Assembly (NCBI GenBank): GCA_013695885.1
Contig: JACCZP010000307.1
Coordinates: 1-7,225, forward strand
Direction of reading: 5' to 3'
From: Thermoleophilaceae bacterium
GTDB lineage: Bacteria; Actinomycetota; Thermoleophilia; Solirubrobacterales; Thermoleophilaceae
Length of the DNA stretch: 7,225 nt
Shown here: piece after piece, positions 1 to 5,213 of the stretch
Numbering within the stretch: the stretch's first letter is position 1
Layout of the letters: the number at the start of each line of letters is the position of its first letter
Made by a program: the position numbers and the translations under genes
Notes under the pieces: model-generated
Seen by the model: only the letters and a program-made list of their open reading frames with translations
Told to the model about the DNA's origin: nothing
Databases searched by the model: none

Positions 1-402
1 CGCGTGGCGTTCCTGCGCACGTTGCTCGCCGACCGCCCGGTGCTGGCGCTCGACGAGCCGTTCGCCGCACTCGATGCGATCACCCGGGCCTCGCTCCAGA
101 CGTGGCTGGCCGGCGCGCTCGCGGAGCAGGCGCGCACCGTCCTGCTCGTGACGCACGACGTCGAGGAGGCGCTGTTCCTGGCCGACCGTGTGGCCGTGCT
201 CTCTCCGCGCTCGCGTGGCGAGCGGAACACTCGGGACGGCGGCGGCTCGGCCTCGGCGAATCCTTCCCCACCCGGGCCGGCCGCGCGGATCGTCGCGGAG
301 CTCCGAGTCGGGATCCCCCGCCCACGCCCCCGCCGCGAGACCGTGACCGGTCCGGCCTTCGCCGCCCTCAAGGAGCGGGCGCTCGAGGCGCTGGGATGTT
401 GA
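1..402 (+). CDS. ABC transporter ATP-binding protein, C-terminal part (5' truncated by window edge)
   Basis: This is the second half of a nucleotide-binding subunit that powers a solute importer at the inner face of the membrane. The window opens just after where the LSGGxxQR signature would be: the first residues, RVAFLRTLLADRP, are the usual continuation. Counting in-window codons, Walker B is VLALDEP (14-20), the D-loop is ALD (23-25) and the switch histidine is H52 in LLVTHDVEEAL. The sequence is closest in style to SsuB/TauB/ThiZ-type ATPases; the substrate cannot be read from it. The stop overlaps the permease start (ATGTTGA, 396-402), which indicates translational coupling. An oddity is a Gly/Ser/Arg/Pro-rich stretch at about residues 71-92, between AVLSPR and ARIVAEL, where relatives normally run straight through. 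The true start lies left of the window; the GTG at 4 is an internal codon. Confidence 0.95.
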   Translation, partial: RVAFLRTLLADRPVLALDEPFAALDAITRASLQTWLAGALAEQARTVLLVTHDVEEALFLADRVAVLSPRSRGERNTRDGGGSASANPSPPGPAARIVAELRVGIPRPRPRRETVTGPAFAALKERALEALGC

Positions 403-1238
403 TCGGTCCCCCACGCCCGGCGCCCGCGGACGGGGCGGCGCCGAGGTCAACGTCAACGAGCGCCACGCGCCGGGCGCTGCGGCAGGGCGCCCCGCCCGCG
501 GGGATGATCCTCGTCATGCTCGCCGGCTGGCAGGCGCTCGCCGGGCTCGGCGCGGTCGACCCGCTGCTGCTGCCGTCCCCGCTCGAGGTGGTGAGGGCGG
601 CTTGGACCGACGGCGCCCTCCTGCTCGGCGAGGGTGCCGTGACCATGGTCGAGGTGGTGCTCGGACTCGGTCTGGCCCTCGCCACCGGCATAGTGCTCGC
701 CGTGGTCATGCACGCCGCCCGCCCGCTGCGGCGCGCAGCCTACCCCCTGCTCGTCGCGTCGCAGGCGGTCCCCGTCGTGGTCGTCGCCCCGCTGCTCGTA
801 CTCGCCTTCGACTACGGGATCGGCCCGAAGGTGGCGATCATCGCGCTGGTGTGCTTCTTCCCGGTCGTGGTCGGCGCGCTCGACGGCCTGCGGTCGGTCG
901 AGCCCGACCTCGTGCGGCTCATGCACTCGCTCGGTGCCTCGCGGATCGGCGTGCTCGGTCGGGTCGAGCTGCCCGCATCGCTCCCCCACCTCTTCTCCGG
1001 CGTGCGCATCGCGGCCGGCGTGGCGGTGATCGGCGCGGTGTTCGGGGAGTGGGCGGGCGCCCACGCCGGCCTCGGCCGGCTCGTGCTCCTCGACCTGAAC
1101 CAGCTCGAGACCGCTCGCGTGTACGCCGGCGTGATCCTCCTCGCGCTGATGGCGGTGAGCCTGTTCGCCGTGGCCTGCGCGGTGGAGCGCCTGGTCGCGC
1201 CGTGGGCGCATGAGGCGTCCGAGCCTCCAGCGTGGTGA
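396..1238 (+). CDS. ABC transporter permease (BPD_transp_1 / SsuC-TauC-ThiX type)
   Basis: This is the membrane channel subunit of a periplasmic-binding-protein-dependent importer, 280 aa and full length for the family. The start is the ATG at 396, because it overlaps the ATPase stop; an upstream extension of this frame would run through the ATPase gene. About six hydrophobic segments are visible (near residues 35-53, 80-106, 114-138, 144-165, 203-220 and 243-266). The cytoplasmic EAA-type loop that docks the ATPase lies at 178-202 (SLGASRIGVLGRVELPASLP). GEWAGAHAGLG (218-227) is typical of the nitrate/sulfonate/taurine and pyrimidine-precursor (ThiX) permeases. The substrate-binding protein is not in the window. 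The ligand is therefore open; a thiamine precursor, a sulfonate or another small organic are all compatible. Confidence 0.93.
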   Translation: MLIGPPRPAPADGAAPRSTSTSATRRALRQGAPPAGMILVMLAGWQALAGLGAVDPLLLPSPLEVVRAAWTDGALLLGEGAVTMVEVVLGLGLALATGIVLAVVMHAARPLRRAAYPLLVASQAVPVVVVAPLLVLAFDYGIGPKVAIIALVCFFPVVVGALDGLRSVEPDLVRLMHSLGASRIGVLGRVELPASLPHLFSGVRIAAGVAVIGAVFGEWAGAHAGLGRLVLLDLNQLETARVYAGVILLALMAVSLFAVACAVERLVAPWAHEASEPPAW

Positions 1239-1282
1239 GGCGCCATCCGCTGCTGGGAGCTCGACCAGGTGGCGAGAGGCGT

Positions 1283-2164
1283 TCACCAACGCACACCTGC
1301 CCGGCCGCGGCCTGGGTGGTTGACCCCGCCGGCGCGAGAGCGCAGGGCGTAGGTGCCGGCCAGCCCGGCGTGGGATGCGTACGGAGCGAAGAAGCCACGC
1401 ACCTCCTCCTCCGTGGCCCGGCGACCGAGGCCCTCGAGCCGGCCGACCAGCTTCAGGTAGGCGAGGTCGCCCGCGGGCAGCACCTCGTCGCGGCCCTGCC
1501 CGTAGAGCGCGAGGCACTCGAGCGTCCACGCCCCGATGCCGCGGATCGAGTGCAGGCGGCGGCAGTAGGGCTCGGCGGCCGCGAGGTCCACCCGCCCCGC
1601 CGCCACCTCCCGGGCCGCCCGCACGAGCGCCACCGAGCGGCCCGCGGAGAGGTCGCACGCCTCGAGCTCGGCCGGAGCGCGCGCCGCAAGCACCGCGGCG
1701 GACGGGGCGTCGTGCCACGTAGCGCACGGGCTCGGACGCCCGTAGCGCAACACCAGCCGCCGCTGCACCGCCGCGGCGCGGCGCGACTCGATGAGCTGCT
1801 CGGTGATCGCCCAAGCCAGCGCCTCGAAGGGCTCGGGCCGCCGGACGGGGCGAAGCCACGGCAGGCACCTGATCACGGGGCCGAGCAGCGGGTCGCGCCG
1901 GAAGCGCCGATGGAAGGGCCGCAGGTCATGATCGAGTCCAAGCCCGAAACGCATGCGCTCGAGCGCCGCGAGCGCGGTGGCGCGCGACGGAGCCGCGGCA
2001 CGCAGGCGCACGGCGCTCGGAAGGGCCCAGGCGTGCACCAGCGCCGGCTCGCCCTCGTGGTGCAGCAGCCGGGTGAGCGCGCCGCCGCGGCGGCGCATGA
2101 GCCCGTCGCGGCCGGCCGGCGGAAGGCGGTAGGGGCCTGGCGGGCGGACGTCTTGCTCGACCAC
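1283..2164 (-). CDS. AlkA-like DNA-3-methyladenine glycosylase II (HhH-GPD family)
   Basis: This is a base-excision repair enzyme that removes alkylated purines by hydrolysing the N-glycosidic bond; 293 aa, close to AlkA length. An N-terminal domain (about 1-105) precedes the HhH-GPD fold, which opens with EPFEALAWAITEQLIESRRAA (residues 111-131, the usual QxIS-type helix region). The helix-hairpin-helix is RLHSIRGIGAWTLECLAL (203-220). The catalytic aspartate is most likely D233 in LPAGDLAYLK, matching the LPDD segment of AlkA. A Cys pair for a 4Fe-4S cluster, as in Nth/MutY, is not seen. The start is GTG at 2164, which keeps the N-terminal PPGPYRLP strand; an internal ATG at 2098 would remove it. 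No good Shine-Dalgarno precedes the GTG. The gene converges on the ABC permease with 44 bp between stops and follows a small membrane protein gene by 38 bp, so co-transcription is likely. No Ada partner is visible. Confidence 0.9.
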   Translation of the reverse strand: MVEQDVRPPGPYRLPPAGRDGLMRRRGGALTRLLHHEGEPALVHAWALPSAVRLRAAAPSRATALAALERMRFGLGLDHDLRPFHRRFRRDPLLGPVIRCLPWLRPVRRPEPFEALAWAITEQLIESRRAAAVQRRLVLRYGRPSPCATWHDAPSAAVLAARAPAELEACDLSAGRSVALVRAAREVAAGRVDLAAAEPYCRRLHSIRGIGAWTLECLALYGQGRDEVLPAGDLAYLKLVGRLEGLGRRATEEEVRGFFAPYASHAGLAGTYALRSRAGGVNHPGRGRAGVRW

Positions 2165-2181
2165 CGCCCGGGGCCGAGGCG

Positions 2182-2211
2182 CGGCGATAGCGGCGGCCGC
2201 CGCTATCGCCG
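2182..2211. repeat. Perfect 30-bp palindrome between two - strand genes
   Basis: The left arm CGGCGATAGCGGCGG (2182-2196) is followed with no spacer by its exact reverse complement (2197-2211). It contains the TAG stop of the small membrane protein gene and ends 17 nt before the glycosylase GTG. In RNA it would fold into a very stable stem. No T-run follows on the - strand, so it is not a canonical intrinsic terminator. It could be an mRNA-processing or stabilising hairpin, an attenuator of the glycosylase, or a dimer-binding operator. Confidence 0.85.
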
Positions 2212-2559
2212 GATCAGGTGGACGTCGACCAGGAAGGAGCGGGTGCCGGCGATCTCGAGTGAGCGCTCGCGCCGGCGAAGACGCCCGACCGCGACGCGGC
2301 GCCGGCGGGGACGAAGGAGGCTGGCCACCGCCCAGGTGAGGACGCCCACGAGGAAGCCCCCCGCAGCGGCCAACAGCGGAACGGGCAGCGACGGCGCCTG
2401 TACGGCCGCCACCGTTCGGGGACCCGCGGGCTCGAGCACCTCGGACATGAGAGCCGGGGCGGCACCGTTCGATGGTCGCTCCGGGGCGGGCACCGGCAGG
2501 TGGCGCACCTCGGCGACGGGTTCGCTGCTCGGGCCGCGACGCGAGGCTGATTCGCTCAC
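2203..2559 (-). CDS. Small single-pass membrane protein, unrecognised
   Basis: I do not recognise a family for this 118-aa protein. Residues 1-57 are polar, Pro/Ala/Glu-rich and probably disordered. One hydrophobic helix follows (about 59-82, LPVPLLAAAGGFLVGVLTWAVASLL), then a strongly basic patch RPRRRRVAVGRLRRRERS (83-100) and a short end, LEIAGTRSFLVDVHLIRR. The arginines just after the helix predict an N-out, C-in topology by the positive-inside rule. The start is GTG at 2559; a -10-like TAGACT ends 7 nt upstream, which fits a leaderless transcript and explains the lack of a Shine-Dalgarno. The codon pattern is uniformly GC-rich, as in the neighbours, so I believe it is a real gene. The stop lies inside the 30-bp palindrome, and the AlkA-like gene follows. 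Confidence 0.7.
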   Translation of the reverse strand: MSESASRRGPSSEPVAEVRHLPVPAPERPSNGAAPALMSEVLEPAGPRTVAAVQAPSLPVPLLAAAGGFLVGVLTWAVASLLRPRRRRVAVGRLRRRERSLEIAGTRSFLVDVHLIRR

Positions 2560-2566
2560 GCCCGCG

Positions 2567-2572
2567 AGTCTA
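2567..2572 (-). promoter_or_regulatory. -10-like box for leaderless transcription of the small membrane protein gene
   Basis: On the - strand the hexamer reads TAGACT and ends 7 nt before the GTG at 2559, so transcription would begin at or next to the start codon. This is a common arrangement in actinobacteria. At the 17-bp position upstream there is only a weak -35 (CCCGAC). The call is tentative. Confidence 0.4.
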
Positions 2573-2603
2573 CCCCCGCCTACGGAGGCGTCGGGCCGAC
2601 CTC

Positions 2604-2626
2604 ACGGAGACCCGATCGCTCTCCGT
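2604..2626. promoter_or_regulatory. Inverted repeat in the divergent intergenic region, possible operator
   Basis: ACGGAGA (2604-2610) and TCTCCGT (2620-2626) are exact reverse complements separated by 9 bp, giving a centre-to-centre distance of 16 bp. The repeat sits upstream of both divergent genes and about 32 bp upstream of the leftward -10. The geometry suits a dimeric repressor or activator, but in such GC-rich DNA a 7-bp match could be chance. Confidence 0.35.
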
Positions 2627-2633
2627 CCCGCCC

Positions 2634-2670
2634 GTCAACGACCGGTTACGCGCTCGTCAACGACCCGTTA
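2634..2670. repeat. Two 15-bp direct repeats with 22-bp period upstream of the mIHF promoter
   Basis: GTCAACGACCGGTTA (2634-2648) and GTCAACGACCCGTTA (2656-2670) differ at one base and recur every 22 bp, about two helical turns, so bound proteins would lie on the same DNA face. The core GTCAAC appears once more in inverted form (GTTGAC, 2711-2716), overlapping the -35 box of the rightward promoter. They are likely binding sites for an unknown regulator; autoregulation by the mIHF is a guess. Confidence 0.6.
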
Positions 2671-2711
2671 AGGAAAAGTCCGCTCTTAGCGTCAGAGACC
2701 CCGCCGAGCGG

Positions 2712-2740
2712 TTGACCGACGGCAGGGTGACACCTACCGT
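2712..2740 (+). promoter_or_regulatory. Housekeeping-sigma-type promoter for the mIHF gene
   Basis: TTGACC (2712-2717), a 17-bp spacer and TACCGT (2735-2740) match the vegetative sigma consensus well, with a start site expected near 2747. Inverted GGTGAC (2726-2731) and GTCACC (2748-2753) flank the -10 box and could form an operator. The predicted transcript has an untranslated leader of about 140 nt before the ATG at 2889. Confidence 0.6.
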
Positions 2741-2746
2741 GGGTCA

Positions 2747-2888
2747 CGTCACCGGACACCGAGCACCTCCTTGAGAGGGTCGTCACGACCCTCTCGCGGG
2801 GAGCAGCGGGACTCCCCGCTCGGGACGGACGCAAAGGGGTCGGTCGGCCAGAGCAGGCAAAGCGAACTCTGTCGGGGAGACGAGGATT
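2747..2888 (+). promoter_or_regulatory. Structured 5' leader of the mIHF gene, candidate cis-regulatory RNA
   Basis: Two adjacent hairpins are visible. GAGAGGGTCG/CGACCCTCTC (2773-2782 with 2786-2795, loop TCA) has a 10-bp stem. GCGGGGAG/CTCCCCGC (2796-2803 with 2812-2819, 8-nt loop) has an 8-bp stem. A third, CAGAG/CTCTG (2849-2853 with 2867-2871), is weaker. The strand CTCCCCG (2812-2818) can instead pair perfectly with CGGGGAG (2873-2879), the likely ribosome binding site, so the two folds exclude each other. CACCTCCTT (2765-2773) copies the 16S anti-Shine-Dalgarno. GACGCAAAG (2828-2836) recalls the c-di-GMP-I riboswitch core, but the matching GGCAAACC and receptor parts are absent, so I assign no known class. 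Confidence 0.5.
2874..2885 (+). promoter_or_regulatory. Ribosome binding site of the mIHF gene
   Basis: GGGGAG (2874-2879) is 9 nt before the ATG at 2889, and a second weak GAGG (2882-2885) is 3 nt before it. The first matches the usual spacing and supports the start at 2889 over the in-frame ATG at 2901. The latter has its own GGGGA (2891-2895) 5 nt upstream and remains possible. Confidence 0.55.
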
Positions 2889-3335
2889 ATGGGGACGGAC
2901 ATGGTGTTGGCCCCTGGCCAACCGCTGCGTGCGCTCGAGCGCGCCAACGAGGTACGACTGGCACGAGCGCAGCTCAAGCGCGCGGTCGCTGCGGGCATCC
3001 GCCAGGTGGCCGACATAGTGCTGGAGTGCCCGTGGGAGGCGGAGAGCATGACCGTCAGCGAGCTGCTGATGAGCCAGAGCCGCTGGGGGCGCGCCCGCTG
3101 CCGGCGTCTGCTGGTGTCGATCGACATGGCCGAGGGAAAGCGCCTCGAAGCTCTCACCGAGCGCCAGCGCCACTGCCTCGCGGCCGTGCTGCGCGCCCGT
3201 CCCGATCACTCGCGGGCGCGTTCCCGCACCGCCGGGGAGCGAGCGTCCGCCCCCGCCCGCCCGCTCAGTAACGGACGGAGAGGCCGCCGGACCGGCGCCG
3301 GAACCGACGCCGCAGGAGCACGAAGCACGGCGTGA
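2889..3335 (+). CDS. Actinobacterial-type integration host factor (mIHF-like) with basic C-terminal tail
   Basis: This is a nucleoid-associated DNA-binding protein of the mIHF/sIHF type, unrelated in fold to HU-like IHF. The core at residues 13-103 shows the family pattern. It has an N-terminal helix RALERANEVRLARAQLKRAV, then MTVSELLMSQSRWGRARCRRLL (54-75), which corresponds to the H2TH DNA-contacting region with its G-x-A/K-R run. It closes with KRLEALTERQRHCLAAVL (84-101), matching the RRL-x-GL-x-xRQR end of mIHF. The protein is 148 aa against about 105 for Mycobacterium mIHF. The surplus is an Arg/Ser/Ala/Gly-rich tail (104-148) that may add nonspecific DNA contacts. The last 71 bp overlap the convergent membrane protein gene. 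The gene has its own promoter and a structured leader. Family identity is firm. Whether it acts as a global nucleoid protein or is one of several specialised copies is not visible here. Confidence 0.85.
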   Translation: MGTDMVLAPGQPLRALERANEVRLARAQLKRAVAAGIRQVADIVLECPWEAESMTVSELLMSQSRWGRARCRRLLVSIDMAEGKRLEALTERQRHCLAAVLRARPDHSRARSRTAGERASAPARPLSNGRRGRRTGAGTDAAGARSTA

Positions 3336-3837
3336 ACGCCGCGGCGCCCGCGGTCAGCGAGAGCGCGAGCACCGCCAGGGGCGCGAGGGAGGCGAAGCGC
3401 AGGCCGTAGGCGGTCCCGGCCATCGCCACCACCCCCGCGCCGAGGGCGAGGAGCGTGGTGTGCGAGCGAAAGCCGGTGAGGTGCTCGCGCAGCGCGAGCT
3501 CGAGGCCCACCAGCGATCCGAGCACCCCGGCGGCGATGAACATGATCGGGGCACGTACGCCGCCCACGAAGAACGAGCCGGCGAAGAGGATCAGCGCGAG
3601 GAGGGCGACGAGCTCGGTGAGCGGAACGGGGGCCCACGGCGGTGGTGGTCGGTCCTCCGCCCGCCCCCGCCCGGGCGGCGCGGCGGCGCCGCGGCGCGTT
3701 CCGTCGTCTCCGGTGGCGAGCGCCCGGGCACGTCGTGTGCGCGCCGCGTCGCGCGCCGCGCGCGAGGAGCCGCGCGGCGGCTCGTCGGTCACGGGCACGA
3801 CATCCTCAGACGTGCGTTTGCGGCTGCGCTTTCCCAT
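3265..3837 (-). CDS. Four-helix membrane protein with charged N-terminus, unrecognised
   Basis: I know no function for this 190-aa protein. Residues 1-70 are hydrophilic and rich in Arg, Ala and Pro, probably cytoplasmic and disordered. Four hydrophobic segments follow near 72-93, 96-117, 126-148 and 150-176, then a basic tail RRRFRRRSGGLSVRY. It starts with ATG at 3837. The Shine-Dalgarno is poor (a GAGG only one base from the start), and the stop of the preceding same-strand gene is 51 bp upstream, so it is probably read from the same mRNA. Its last 71 bp overlap the mIHF tail on the other strand. Codon third positions stay GC-rich to the stop, supporting the whole frame. The layout, a disordered cytoplasmic head plus a small helical bundle, is common among uncharacterised actinobacterial membrane proteins. 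Confidence 0.72.
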   Translation of the reverse strand: MGKRSRKRTSEDVVPVTDEPPRGSSRAARDAARTRRARALATGDDGTRRGAAAPPGRGRAEDRPPPPWAPVPLTELVALLALILFAGSFFVGGVRAPIMFIAAGVLGSLVGLELALREHLTGFRSHTTLLALGAGVVAMAGTAYGLRFASLAPLAVLALSLTAGAAAFTPCFVLLRRRFRRRSGGLSVRY

Positions 3838-3888
3838 GCCTCGAGGCGGTGGCGACCGGGGGCGGCGATCGGTGGGAGTGAGACGGGG

Positions 3889-4434
3889 TCACGGCCGAAG
3901 GCCGTGCCCCCCGGCTAACGGACAGCCGGAGGAGATCTTGACGCGCCACCAGTTCATGAGCATGCCGAGCACGCCCCATCGCGGACGGACGTGCCAGTGC
4001 TTGCAGCCGCGCTCCCCGATGTCCTGGTTGGAGACGATCTCCCACCGGTGTGCGGCGGGGTCGAGCAGCATCTCCTCGATGTGGCGGCGCTTCTGCTCCT
4101 CGACGTAGGTGCGCTCGCCCAACGTGCGACGGTTCTCCTGGAGGCGGTCGGACAGCTCGTCGCGCACCCGCTCGAGCTCGCGGACCGAGAGCAGCCTCGG
4201 ACCCCCTCGCGAGGTGACGACCCAGTCGAAGCCCGTTCGCGGATAGGTAGAGCAGAACAGGGAGGCGAGCTCCTCCTCGAGGCGGCCGATCTGCCGGTGG
4301 AGCGACCGCTTGGCCGCACCCTCGTCGACGCGGACATCGGGCAGGAGGGGACCGAAGACCGTGGCGCCGCCCCCGAGCACGCCGATATCGGCGTCTGCCA
4401 CCGCGTGACCCTCGTGCTCAAGTATCTCGGGCAT
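3889..4434 (-). CDS. Conserved-looking protein of unknown function with Cys/His/Trp-rich C-terminus
   Basis: This 181-aa soluble protein has no assigned role that I can name. Three parts are visible. A Gly-rich N-terminus (1-40) is followed by a largely helical, charged middle: EGAAKRSLHRQIGRLEEELASLF (38-60), then VRELERVRDELSDRLQENRRTLGERTYVEEQKRRHIEEMLLD (84-125), which could form a coiled coil. The C-terminal segment is unusual: HRWEIVSNQD, then GCKHWHVRPRWG and LMNWWRVKISSGCPL. C144, H146, H148 and C171 are spaced so that they could bind a metal, and five tryptophans are packed into residues 131-163. The start is ATG at 4434, with a good Shine-Dalgarno GGGAGG 5 nt upstream. The gene lies 56 bp downstream of the B3/4 gene on the same strand; a TACGCT at 4470-4465 may be a separate weak -10. 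Confidence 0.8.
   Translation of the reverse strand: MPEILEHEGHAVADADIGVLGGGATVFGPLLPDVRVDEGAAKRSLHRQIGRLEEELASLFCSTYPRTGFDWVVTSRGGPRLLSVRELERVRDELSDRLQENRRTLGERTYVEEQKRRHIEEMLLDPAAHRWEIVSNQDIGERGCKHWHVRPRWGVLGMLMNWWRVKISSGCPLAGGHGLRP
3890..3906 (-). other. Hairpin at the 3' end of the Cys/His/Trp protein gene
   Basis: CACGGCC (3890-3896) and GGCCGTG (3900-3906) form a perfect 7-bp stem with a 3-nt loop, overlapping the final codons and the stop at 3889-3891. No T-run follows on the - strand, so it is at best a weak terminator or a 3'-end-stabilising stem ahead of the downstream membrane protein gene. Confidence 0.4.
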
Positions 4435-4438
4435 CGAT

Positions 4439-4446
4439 CCTCCCGG
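4439..4446 (-). promoter_or_regulatory. Ribosome binding site of the Cys/His/Trp protein gene
   Basis: On the - strand CCGGGAGG precedes the ATG at 4434 by about 4 nt and is the clearest Shine-Dalgarno in the window. It lies between complementary ATCGA and TCGAT arms (4447-4451 and 4433-4437), so a small 5-bp stem could display it in a loop. It fixes the start codon. Confidence 0.65.
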
Positions 4447-4490
4447 TCGATCTCGGAGCGCGAGAGCGTAGCAGCGTGAAGGGCCTCGAA

Positions 4491-5213
4491 CTAGCGCTCG
4501 ACGAGAGCCTCGGCGGCCGTCCAGAGAGCCTCCTCGATGCTGATCGCGGGGACCCCCTCGACCCCTACCGCAGCCAGGGCGATGCGCTCGGTACCGCGTC
4601 CCACGGAGGTCTTCGCGGACTGGTCGACGAACAGCACCGCGACCGCCCTCCGCGCATCGGCAACCACGATCTCGCCCCCTGTAAGCGATCGTCCCTCCTC
4701 GCCGAGCAGCTCTTCGCGGCGGCTGAGCCGCAGTCCGAGCGGACCGGTGAGAGCAGCGGCGTCAAAGGCCAGAACGGGGACGCCGGTCTCCGCCACGGCG
4801 ATCGTGAGCGCGTCCCCCACTCGGCCCCGGCTGAGATACGCGCCCTCCTGCATCCGCCGGACGGCCACCTCCTCGGCCGCGGGCCGGCGCTGGTCGGGGT
4901 CGATCCCGACCTGGCGGTAGAACGTGCGAAAGGCGGACGGAACCGGCTCGAGCCGCATGTTCACCGCCTTTCCCCCGGTGAACCGGTCGCTCATGACCCT
5001 CAGGCGTCGCCGGACCGAGCGACCGGTCCGCCCCTCGGTGGCCTCGACCTCCAGGTAGCGCAGCCTCAGACGTGGGAACTCCTCGCGGAGCCTCGCGGAG
5101 ACCCAGCCCTCGACGAGCTCCTCGTCGGTCGCCGAGATGCCGGCGCGCGAGTCGTCAGTCGCAGGCCCGGGCCGAGCGGTGTCCGTCTCGTCGCCTCCGT
5201 CCGGGCCGCTCAC
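4491..5213 (-). CDS. B3/4 domain protein (PheT-related, COG3382-like)
   Basis: This 240-aa soluble protein carries a stand-alone version of the B3/4 domain, the fold that performs tRNA editing in the bacterial phenylalanyl-tRNA synthetase beta subunit. After a polar N-terminus (1-25), a leader region (about 28-90) ends in VMSDRFTGGKAVNMRLEPVP. The domain core, about 94-200, runs FRTFYRQVGIDPDQRRPAAEEVAVRRM, VGDALTIAVAETGVPVLAFDAAALTGPLGLR and GGEIVVADARRAVAVLFVDQ. There are no anticodon-binding or synthetase catalytic motifs. The start is GTG at 5213, overlapping the redoxin stop as GTGA. A longer frame begins at 5327 but would lie inside the redoxin gene with unlike composition. Free-standing B3/4 proteins are proposed to act on mischarged tRNA or amino-acid-like ligands, but the substrate here is unknown, as is the reason for its place in an exporter operon. 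Confidence 0.82.
   Translation of the reverse strand: MSGPDGGDETDTARPGPATDDSRAGISATDEELVEGWVSARLREEFPRLRLRYLEVEATEGRTGRSVRRRLRVMSDRFTGGKAVNMRLEPVPSAFRTFYRQVGIDPDQRRPAAEEVAVRRMQEGAYLSRGRVGDALTIAVAETGVPVLAFDAAALTGPLGLRLSRREELLGEEGRSLTGGEIVVADARRAVAVLFVDQSAKTSVGRGTERIALAAVGVEGVPAISIEEALWTAAEALVER

Noticed and set aside
1234..1287. Imperfect inverted repeat across the convergent stops of the permease and glycosylase (GGTGA..CGCC with GGCG..TCACC)
   Set aside because: The arms are short, a bulge interrupts them, the loop is over 30 nt and no T-run is present, so I do not call a terminator.
453..1868. 471-codon open frame on the - strand across the permease and glycosylase genes
   Set aside because: It is antisense to the permease and out of frame with the glycosylase. 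It has Arg/Gly/Ala/His-rich low-complexity composition and no recognisable domain, as expected of GC-rich shadow frames.
1232..2671. 479-codon open frame on the + strand opposite the glycosylase and small membrane protein genes
   Set aside because: It has shadow-frame composition (Arg/Gly/Ala/Pro), no motif, and runs into the divergent promoter region.
2828..2888. c-di-GMP-I (GEMM) riboswitch upstream of the mIHF gene
   Set aside because: Only GACGCAAAG matches. The preceding GGCAAACC-stem and the GG..AGCC-type receptor segments are missing or in the wrong order, so it is described as an unassigned structured leader.
2646..3209. 187-codon open frame on the - strand over the mIHF gene and its leader
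   Set aside because: It is the complement of a clear mIHF homologue and of its promoter; no family resemblance.
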